A DNA stretch of 5,969 nt. It comes from Deltaproteobacteria bacterium. GTDB taxonomy: Bacteria > Bdellovibrionota_C > UBA2361 > OMII01. Positions 1-4,853 of this stretch are shown one piece after another (position 1 is the first letter of the stretch; each line of letters begins with the position of its first letter). The notes beneath the pieces are model-generated. The model was not told where the DNA came from. It saw only the letters and a program-made list of their open reading frames with translations, and made no database searches. Location: NCBI GenBank assembly GCA_023262305.1, contig JALRCK010000148.1, forward strand, positions 1-5,969, written 5' to 3'. The translations under genes were made by a program, and so were the position numbers.

Positions 1-771
1 GTCGACTACATTGAGCTCGGCGGGCCCTCCTTCAAGACGGTGGAACATCGCCTCCTCAACGTCTCGCTTCTGCGAAGCGGCTTGGCGAGCGCGATCCTCT
101 TTGATGTCAATCAGCAGCCCCTACCACCCACCGAGTTCTTTCACAAACGACCGATCCTCCTCGAGCGCGGTTCCTTCCGTGCTCTTCACCACATGTTCCC
201 CGACCTCGTTGGATCGTGCAAATCTCAACTTCGCGCCGTTTCAAACGAGAAAGATGGCGACGCCGTGTATGTTCTTGAGCTAACGCTCAACAATATCCTC
301 CGCGCTCAACAATCCACCGATGACGAGGTGCTCACGGTTGTAGAACAGCTTTGCAAATTTGGTCATAACATCCTCGTCAGCAACTACTCAGAGTTCTTCC
401 GGCTCACCGAATATCTCCGACGCTTCTCAAAGTGCCCGATCGGATTCATCGTGAGCGCCAACCTCCTCCCCCTCCTGTTGGAGGATGAGCGGTACAAACT
501 CCTTGAGGGAGGTGTCCTCGAAGCCTCGGCTCGACTCTTTCAACAGAACGTGCGACTGCTGACCTATCCCGTTGAGTCCAGCCTCTTTACCTTCTACCTC
601 GATCTCATCAAATTTAACGCTGATGCGATCACCTATCCCGACCACGGGATGGTCACAGCCGGCTCGATCGGACTCAAGAATGTGAATCAACACCTACTTA
701 GGTACCTCGTAGAGGCAGGGATCGTGATCGACGTTCCGGTCAAGGAGCAATCGCCTCAGGCGAGCTCTTAG
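1..771 (+). CDS. C-terminal part of a conserved protein, nucleotide adenylyltransferase-like by family annotation (5' end outside window)
   Basis: The frame is open from base 1 (VDYIELGGPSFKTVEHRLLN...), so the gene starts left of the window; a GTG at 40 is only an internal valine codon. The visible 256 residues end at a TAG (769-771). From memory, the run around IELGGPSFKTVEHR, the later FELTLNN-like segment (here LELTLNN) and the ILVSNYSEFFRLTEYLRRF segment match a conserved family of several hundred residues that databases call nicotinamide/nicotinate mononucleotide adenylyltransferase or, misleadingly, TonB-dependent receptor. No nucleotidyltransferase HxGH-type motif is visible here; it would lie in the missing N-terminal half if present. 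There is no signal peptide or transmembrane segment in this part, which suggests a soluble cytoplasmic protein. It converges on the secretion operon and overlaps its last gene by 4 bases, so it is a neighbour and not an operon member. The coding call is sure; the family call is moderate and the activity is untested. Confidence 0.8.
   Translation, partial: VDYIELGGPSFKTVEHRLLNVSLLRSGLASAILFDVNQQPLPPTEFFHKRPILLERGSFRALHHMFPDLVGSCKSQLRAVSNEKDGDAVYVLELTLNNILRAQQSTDDEVLTVVEQLCKFGHNILVSNYSEFFRLTEYLRRFSKCPIGFIVSANLLPLLLEDERYKLLEGGVLEASARLFQQNVRLLTYPVESSLFTFYLDLIKFNADAITYPDHGMVTAGSIGLKNVNQHLLRYLVEAGIVIDVPVKEQSPQASS
768..771. other. Tail-to-tail overlap of two stop codons
   Basis: TTAG on the plus strand contains the TAG of the left-hand gene (769-771) and, on the minus strand, the TAA of the 306-aa gene (768-770). 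The two convergent genes therefore share 4 bases and leave no room for an intergenic terminator. Confidence 0.85.
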
Positions 772-1688
772 GTACCGTGTTGGGTAACTCCGGTAACTGT
801 AAGCCCCCACGGGGCGATCTCTTGCAGGGAGACCTCCTCTCGATAGCTCTCTGCCGGGTTACCAGCCACGTACTGCAACGCCACCGTTACACGTCGATCG
901 CTCGATGTCGATCCTCCCAAGATGATTGGACGTGGAAGCGACCGCAGAAAGGCGCGGCGCTCGTCCTCACTCGGAGCATGGTCAAGCTCTCCCGATCGAA
1001 CTGCGTGATCAACAAGCACGTTATGGTACTGAGAGAGAAGATACGAAGAGTTTCCAACTCCTCCTCTTCCTAACGCCACAAGGAAATTCGCCTCTGCCTC
1101 TGCCGCACACTGCGGACTTATCAGTGCTCTGCACGAAAGGATCTCCGCGGTTTGTGGATCCAACTCTAACAGTAAGCGTGCAGGTCCGTCATGGAACCTC
1201 TCTGGCAGGATCTCATCGTCGTAATTGTGCCACCTCGATGAAGCAAGAGTTGAACGCATTCTCGGAAGGATATAGGCATCGGTCTCGTTGCATCGGCATT
1301 CGACCCACACCAATCGGCGATCATGCGTCCCCAGACGCGCGGGACCATATCGTATTGCAACAGAACGCTCTCCAGAAAACTCCCCCTCAGCGTTCAGGAA
1401 AAAATCCCTACCAATCTGCTCCGTGATCGAGGAGATAAAGAGCCGCACCGATTGATGCAGTCCCTGCTGCATCCTCACATCGAGCAACGGATACTCCTCG
1501 GCAAGTGCATCATCGAGAGACTCAACACAGAGAGTTGAGGATACCGATACCAGGGGATCCCCCGATTGCTTACGAGTGTCTACGCTCTCGAAAACGCACG
1601 CAGCATGCACCCCAGGGGTTACCAACTGAACAAACGGTGACAATGGGTCTGTGGCTTGGCTCAATTCGCCGGTGTGACGGGCACTCAT
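768..1688 (-). CDS. Hypothetical protein, last gene of the T3SS operon (306 aa)
   Basis: I do not recognise this family. The frame is uninterrupted for 306 residues. The ATG at 1688 lies 7 bases after the TPR gene's stop, so it should be on the same message, although its ribosome-binding site is weak (AGGG directly before the ATG, GGTAAG farther up). There is no signal peptide, lipobox or transmembrane segment. The chain reads as a mixed alpha/beta soluble protein: beta-like stretches at about residues 107-133 (with a CRC motif at 131-133) and 168-190, then a helical part at about 193-231, and a C-terminal beta-like tail from about 254. Six cysteines (31, 54, 131, 133, 187, 194) are many for a cytosolic protein of this size, but no clear metal-site pattern emerges. 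By position it could be a T3SS accessory factor, a chaperone-like protein or a secreted substrate; nothing in the sequence decides between them. Confidence 0.8.
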   Translation of the reverse strand: MSARHTGELSQATDPLSPFVQLVTPGVHAACVFESVDTRKQSGDPLVSVSSTLCVESLDDALAEEYPLLDVRMQQGLHQSVRLFISSITEQIGRDFFLNAEGEFSGERSVAIRYGPARLGTHDRRLVWVECRCNETDAYILPRMRSTLASSRWHNYDDEILPERFHDGPARLLLELDPQTAEILSCRALISPQCAAEAEANFLVALGRGGVGNSSYLLSQYHNVLVDHAVRSGELDHAPSEDERRAFLRSLPRPIILGGSTSSDRRVTVALQYVAGNPAESYREEVSLQEIAPWGLTVTGVTQHGT

Positions 1689-1695
1689 GCCCTAA

Positions 1696-2133
1696 CTACT
1701 TACCACGGAGTTGATACCGAGCAAGCTGCATTTTGTAGAAGCGGGTGACGTTTTGGCTCTTTACCTTCCCCTGCTCGATCGCTTCACCAACTTCACCCAA
1801 ATAGGTCCCAGCAGTTGCTACATCACCCGTGGTCAATGCTATCGCCACCACATACAGCATCGCCTCAGCATTTTTAGGATCCAGCCGAAGCGCATGGTTC
1901 GCAGCTGAAAGAGCCCCATCATAATTCCCCGCGACCGATCGCAAGAAAGCAGAGCCGAGCCAAGCCGGCGCGAAATCAGGTGCGACCTCCGTGAGCCCCG
2001 CCATAATAGCTTCAGCTCGTTTGTGCTGGCCGGTTTCAAGGAACAGCTTCCCTAGCTTATAGATATCCCGGACCTCATCATCTGAGTAGTTGCGACGAGG
2101 TGCTTCTCCCTGACGTCGTTGCGGGCTCTCCAT
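1696..2133 (-). CDS. TPR-repeat protein, probable T3SS chaperone (SctG- or SycD/LcrH-like)
   Basis: A 145-residue protein made mostly of tetratricopeptide-like helix pairs. After a polar, Arg-rich N-terminus (about 1-20), units run roughly from RDIYKLGKLFLETGQHKRAE (22-54), from APAWLGSAFLRSVAGNYDGA (55-88) and from AEAMLYVVAIALTTGDVATA (89-119), followed by a final helix. The G-(x)-A pattern and the Pro closing each pair (APDF, LDPKN) are typical TPR features. T3SS loci commonly encode small TPR chaperones: SctG (YscG/PscG) pairs with SctE to hold the needle subunit, and SycD/LcrH holds translocators. The 82-aa gene just upstream makes the SctE-SctG comparison attractive, but three TPRs also fit SycD. 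The ATG (2133) is 1 base after the previous stop (TAGTATG), with a GGGGGAG Shine-Dalgarno inside the upstream gene. TPR identity is confident; the exact chaperone class is inferred. Confidence 0.88.
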   Translation of the reverse strand: MESPQRRQGEAPRRNYSDDEVRDIYKLGKLFLETGQHKRAEAIMAGLTEVAPDFAPAWLGSAFLRSVAGNYDGALSAANHALRLDPKNAEAMLYVVAIALTTGDVATAGTYLGEVGEAIEQGKVKSQNVTRFYKMQLARYQLRGK

Positions 2134-2134
2134 A

Positions 2135-2383
2135 CTATTCGCTCTCCCCCGGCTTCTCAGCGAGCCACTCTAGGATCTGACGGAGCATCCCGGCCTCCAG
2201 AGCGCATTTTCGCTCACTCTCCCGGTCGGGCGCTTCATTCCGGAGCGCCTCAACCTTCTCCTGCCTGGCGTAGAATGCCGACACGAGGGTCTCAAGACGA
2301 TAGAGATCCCCTCCCTCCGGTAACAGCGAGAGAAGGGGCGAGAGTGAGAATGAATCTGGAGGTCCCCCAATAGTTCCTGACAT
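2135..2383 (-). CDS. Small helical protein between sctQ and the TPR gene, possible SctE-like co-chaperone (82 aa)
   Basis: The frame stays open farther upstream, but the ATG at 2383 is preferred because it follows the sctQ TAA by one base (TAATATG) and has a good GAGGTG ribosome-binding site 7 bases away; the upstream starts would overlap sctQ by more than 50 bases. The 82-residue product has a Gly/Pro/Ser/Leu-rich start (1-24) and then two predicted amphipathic helices, about 26-50 (from DLYRLETLVSAFYARQEK) and 53-77 (ending RQILEWLAEK). A single Cys lies at 60. Two antiparallel helices of this size resemble SctE (YscE/PscE), which forms a complex with the TPR protein SctG; the next gene is a TPR protein. 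That parallel rests on size, fold and gene order, not on a sequence motif, so the name is withheld. Coding is supported by the coupled start, the strong Shine-Dalgarno and the snug fit between neighbours. Confidence 0.8.
   Translation of the reverse strand: MSGTIGGPPDSFSLSPLLSLLPEGGDLYRLETLVSAFYARQEKVEALRNEAPDRESERKCALEAGMLRQILEWLAEKPGESE
2144..2150 (-). promoter_or_regulatory. Ribosome-binding site for the TPR gene
   Basis: GGGGGAG lies inside the end of the 82-aa gene, 10 bases before the ATG at 2133. Confidence 0.5.
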
Positions 2384-2384
2384 A

Positions 2385-3419
2385 TTACCGCACCTCGATA
2401 GCGAACCGCCCTTCATACATGCATAGCCGAGCCTCAGCAACCTTCTCTTGATTGATCACAAGCTGCACAATCCCTGATACCGGAATCTCCGTTACGAGAA
2501 TTGCTCCAGCCTGGCTAAGCTCCGCAATCTGAGCACCATCGGCCGAGAGAGACCCAACCTCTACCGATAATTGTGTTGCACCCTCAGCGATCTGAGGAAC
2601 GGTCAGAGCGCCCGGGGTCATCTCACACCCAAATTTTCCACCTACATCAACGAGCCGGGCGGGCATCCACGGCTTGTCGCCGACCTTAATCGTAATCGTA
2701 TCCGAAGATTTCACCTCAAGGTCAATCACCGTGCCCTTCGTCAGGTATTCCGCCAACATCTGTGGAGGTACCCCAAGCTGCGCGATCTCAAGTCGAAGCG
2801 ATGCGCCGCGCGCTGCAACTTTGGAGAGCGTCTGCACCTGTCTCCGCCACAGCCCGTCGAGCATCTCGACTAACTTGGGACCTAACCCTATCCACACGGT
2901 GAAGGGCACCGTGTTAACTGTGAAACCGACACGAACTGAACCAGCGACCTGGACTGCAGATACATCTGCATCGCGCTCAAAGGTAACCGTTGCGGACTCA
3001 GGACCACTCCACGCAAGTGCAAGGCTCGCAACAAACCTTCGGCAAAAGTACTCGAGCACTACTTTTGAAGCCTTCTCGCCAGCTCCTGGAACGAGCTCAT
3101 CACTCAACGAATCAGCACCGGCGGCATCCATCGCAATTACGATTCGCTCACCCGAAACAGAACCAACGAATGCCACATCGCCAACAGGAGGCTGTGCCAT
3201 GACAGGCTTTATCTCCGAAATTCGCGCCTCCATGCCGAGCGCGTGAATGATCGGCAACCAATGCGTTGAAAACGCGGGGAACCACTTCTCAGGTCGACAT
3301 CGAAGGAATCCACGCGATAGCTTCGCATCATCAGGATATACCCGACGAAGGATCCGCTGCGGCTCCCAGAGCTGCACTTCGTGTCCATCACCACTGGTGG
3401 TAGTGTCTTGTTCGCTCAC
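2385..3419 (-). CDS. sctQ: Type III secretion sorting-platform protein SctQ (FliM/FliN-related, two SpoA domains)
   Basis: SctQ proteins form the cytoplasmic sorting platform (C-ring equivalent) under the T3SS basal body, where they bind SctL/SctK and load chaperone-substrate complexes. This 344-residue protein has the usual SctQ length and layout: a less conserved N-terminal region with a FliM-middle-like part at about 80-190, a first SpoA-type domain at about 207-267 (LRLEIAQLGVPPQML... to GGKFGCEM) and a second at about 283-344 (TQLSVEVGSLSA... to YEGRFAIEVR). Both show the alternating beta-strand pattern with a mid-domain Gly/Pro turn (KGTVIDLEV; AGAILVTEIPVSG) that marks the family. There is no transmembrane segment. 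The start is a GTG at 3419, directly abutting the upstream TAG, with GAGGGGGAG 6 bases before it. A flagellar FliM/FliN role is disfavoured by the lipoprotein sctJ two genes farther upstream. An internal start could give a short C-terminal form. Confidence 0.88.
   Translation of the reverse strand: MSEQDTTTSGDGHEVQLWEPQRILRRVYPDDAKLSRGFLRCRPEKWFPAFSTHWLPIIHALGMEARISEIKPVMAQPPVGDVAFVGSVSGERIVIAMDAAGADSLSDELVPGAGEKASKVVLEYFCRRFVASLALAWSGPESATVTFERDADVSAVQVAGSVRVGFTVNTVPFTVWIGLGPKLVEMLDGLWRRQVQTLSKVAARGASLRLEIAQLGVPPQMLAEYLTKGTVIDLEVKSSDTITIKVGDKPWMPARLVDVGGKFGCEMTPGALTVPQIAEGATQLSVEVGSLSADGAQIAELSQAGAILVTEIPVSGIVQLVINQEKVAEARLCMYEGRFAIEVR
2391..2396 (-). promoter_or_regulatory. Ribosome-binding site deciding the start of the 82-aa gene
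   Basis: GAGGTG, inside the last codons of sctQ, is 7 bases before the ATG at 2383 and favours this start over longer in-frame extensions into sctQ. Confidence 0.6.
2619..2621 (-). other. Candidate internal start for a short C-terminal SctQ
   Basis: Met267 of SctQ lies 16 residues before the second SpoA domain; starting there would give a 78-residue SpoA2-only protein (2385-2621). Several SctQ homologues (YscQ, SpaO, Spa33) are known to make such a short form from an internal start. A GGG sits 6 bases upstream, and a better AGGTGG is too far away, so the signal is weak. Confidence 0.25.
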
Positions 3420-3782
3420 CTATGACTCCCCCTCTTCGACTCCCTCAGCGTTGTCGCTAAGTTCCTCATTCCCCTCAAGCGACTCAAGCTCTCGGTCAAC
3501 GTCCGCGAGTCGATCCTCTGCTCTCTTAAGGTCCGCGATGGCCTCATTTCGCTGCCGCTGCAGGCGCGCCTCCTCACGCTTGAGCCGAGCTCGATGAGAA
3601 GCCCCGGCCAAGGCATGCAGAGTATTTCCCGACCGCAATCCAACTGCTGGACCCGCGGTGTCAAGAAGGTAGCGAGTAGAGGCGATAGCTGTATCGAGCT
3701 CCTTGACCCGATGCGCTCGAGTCCTGAGCTCCTGAAACACCTTCTCCCGATAATCCTCCAACTCCTCGCGTGAGTTCTCCAC
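3420..3782 (-). CDS. Coiled-coil hairpin protein, SctO/FliJ-like by shape (120 aa, GTG start)
   Basis: I set the start at the GTG at 3782: it lies 1 base after the upstream TGA (TGATGTG) and 9 bases after a GAGGAGG ribosome-binding site; a GTG at 3791 sits too close to that site, and earlier starts overlap the neighbour by up to 80 bases. The 120 residues are strongly charged and helical: helix one about 4-40, a Gly/Pro/Ala-rich turn about 41-61 (DTAGPAVGLRSGN...), helix two about 62-103 with coiled-coil heptads (RLKREEARLQRQRNEAIADL, then LADVDRELESL), and an acidic tail. An antiparallel helical hairpin just upstream of sctQ fits SctO (YscO, FliJ), the stalk in the ATPase that helps chaperone exchange. 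SctO is usually near 150 residues and next to sctN, which is not seen here, so SctL-like or a novel coiled coil remain possible. A competing frame of similar length over this stretch lacks this composition. Confidence 0.75.
   Translation of the reverse strand: MENSREELEDYREKVFQELRTRAHRVKELDTAIASTRYLLDTAGPAVGLRSGNTLHALAGASHRARLKREEARLQRQRNEAIADLKRAEDRLADVDRELESLEGNEELSDNAEGVEEGES
3426..3434 (-). promoter_or_regulatory. Ribosome-binding site for the GTG start of sctQ
   Basis: GAGGGGGAG ends 6 bases before the GTG at 3419 and lies in the last codons of the coiled-coil gene. It supports a GTG start that abuts the upstream TAG with no gap. Confidence 0.65.
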
Positions 3783-3783
3783 A

Positions 3784-4005
3784 TCACTCACCCTCCTCAA
3801 GAGCAAGTCGCAAAACAGTTCCCACAAACGCCAATCGAGCGTCCACCTCAAGAGCACACAGCTCACCTACCGCTCGCTTTAATTCTTCACTGCGCTCTGC
3901 GTCAAAATCGAGGTACATGCTCCCATCGTTTCCATCGATCAACACGGCTACAGCCACCAAAGCACGATCACGCGCACCTAATGAACGGAACGTCGTAAGA
4001 CTCAT
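3784..4005 (-). CDS. Small protein directly after sctJ, unknown family (73 aa; faint FliG-N/SctK resemblance)
   Basis: The ATG at 4005 overlaps the sctJ TGA as ATGA, so translation is probably coupled to SctJ. The 73-residue product has a hydrophobic strand-like or helical stretch at 15-23 (ALVAVAVLI), a DGNDGSMYLDFD loop with acidic residues at 24-36, and amphipathic helices at about 37-52 (ERSEELKRAVGELCAL) and 54-71 (VDARLAFVGTVLRLALE). There is no transmembrane segment or signal peptide. I do not recognise a family. The order sctJ-then-this gene parallels fliF-fliG in flagella and sctJ-sctK in some T3SS loci, and the helix pattern vaguely recalls the FliG N-terminal domain that binds FliF, but the similarity is too weak to name it. 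The coding call rests on the ATGA junction and on the clean link to the next gene, whose ribosome-binding site sits at its 3' end. Confidence 0.75.
   Translation of the reverse strand: MSLTTFRSLGARDRALVAVAVLIDGNDGSMYLDFDAERSEELKRAVGELCALEVDARLAFVGTVLRLALEEGE
3792..3798 (-). promoter_or_regulatory. Ribosome-binding site deciding the GTG start of the coiled-coil gene
   Basis: GAGGAGG lies within the last codons of the 73-aa gene, 9 bases before the GTG at 3782. It supports this start over the GTG at 3791, which would leave almost no spacing. Confidence 0.65.
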
Positions 4006-4838
4006 TCGTCGTTGCCCTCCTCCGCTTTAGGTCGAGTGCCACCTAGCGCCTTGGGCTGTTTGCCCTGATCATTCTGGGATCCCGACGCATCCGCTCCCTT
4101 CGCCGCCTCGTACTGACCATAAATGTAGCCTCCGATCCCTGTGAGAAGCGCTACGACACTCATCACCCCGATCAAAAGGTAGGCCAGGCTGTTGTACTCA
4201 CTCACCGGCACCCGCCAAAACTTCAGAAACGGTACCAACGGTTCCGATCCGCCACCCTGTCCGATGCATGAGCCGCCGGGCTGCTGCGAGCGGAGGAATG
4301 AGATATCCTCCCTCTTAACCCCTGGCACTGCTCGAATCACCAAATCGAATGCCTTTTCCTGATTGAACGAGTCCCCTTCCGTTTGAACGACGATGGAGAC
4401 CGAAGACGGAGCGGCATGAGACACTGAGTGAGCGCGAACCACAACACTAGCGGCTGCTATGCCGTCAAGCCCCAGCAACAGTTGCTCGACCTCAGCCGCA
4501 ACAGCTCGATCCATCCGGAGATTTTCCACATCAGCTGATGCAGGCAAAATTCCACTTGGTGCCATCAGGTCCTCAAAGGAAGCCCCTCGGTCGACCGGAA
4601 GATTAAACTTAGTGAGCAGCGCGACCGCAGAGCCGAAATCTCCTGAGGAGACCAGTACTGAGTAACGTCCCTTGGAACCGCGCCCCCGCTCAGTCGTCGC
4701 CTCAATTCCATGCTCACCCAAGACCGCTACGATCTTGTTGGCCTCACGTTGAGCGAGATCATCAGCAACAGGAGAGCGCCCGCATCCACTCAGGAGCGTC
4801 AGCATCAGGCACAATGTTGTAGCGAATCTCAATCTCAT
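4002..4838 (-). CDS. sctJ: Type III secretion inner-membrane ring lipoprotein SctJ (YscJ/PrgK/MxiJ family)
   Basis: SctJ forms the inner-membrane ring of the T3SS basal body with SctD, lying mainly in the periplasm. The 278-residue protein shows the family layout: a lipoprotein signal peptide with lipobox LSGC (residues 16-19, predicted lipidated Cys19); a first ring-building domain at about 28-95 opening with LAQREANKIVAVLGEHGIEA, a recognisable YscJ-type signature; a second at about 105-183 containing LDGIAAASVVVRAHSV and ending AVPGVKREDISFL; a Gly-rich linker; and a C-terminal transmembrane helix at about 218-241. A 37-residue hydrophilic tail follows. A single lipid anchor and one C-terminal helix point to SctJ and not flagellar FliF, which is much longer with two membrane helices. 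The start at ATG 4838 lies 15 bases after the FHA gene. Oddities are a Cys (191) in the Gly-rich linker and the rather long tail. Confidence 0.93.
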   Translation of the reverse strand: MRLRFATTLCLMLTLLSGCGRSPVADDLAQREANKIVAVLGEHGIEATTERGRGSKGRYSVLVSSGDFGSAVALLTKFNLPVDRGASFEDLMAPSGILPASADVENLRMDRAVAAEVEQLLLGLDGIAAASVVVRAHSVSHAAPSSVSIVVQTEGDSFNQEKAFDLVIRAVPGVKREDISFLRSQQPGGSCIGQGGGSEPLVPFLKFWRVPVSEYNSLAYLLIGVMSVVALLTGIGGYIYGQYEAAKGADASGSQNDQGKQPKALGGTRPKAEEGNDE

Positions 4839-4853
4839 ACGTTTCGCCTAGAC

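Noticed and set aside
751..763. TCGCCTCAGGCGA inverted repeat as a terminator
   Set aside because: The usable stem is only 5 base pairs with a 3-base loop, and no T-run follows on either strand.
926..1426. Plus-strand open frame of 166 codons opposite the 306-aa gene
   Set aside because: Low-complexity Arg/Ser/His composition with no recognisable fold; the minus frame is longer and fits the operon.
2674..3246. Plus-strand open frame of 190 codons opposite sctQ
   Set aside because: It is a Ser/Thr/Pro-rich shadow with no domain signature, fully antisense to a clear SctQ with two SpoA domains.
3416..3787. Minus-strand frame of 123 codons competing with the coiled-coil gene
   Set aside because: It begins at GTGATG next to the same ribosome-binding site, but its translation is Arg/Ser-rich without structure, and it would overlap the sctQ start. 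The alternative frame gives a coherent coiled coil and abuts sctQ exactly.
4002..4838. FliF (flagellar MS-ring) instead of SctJ
   Set aside because: FliF is roughly twice as long with two membrane helices and no lipobox; this protein has a lipobox and one C-terminal helix.
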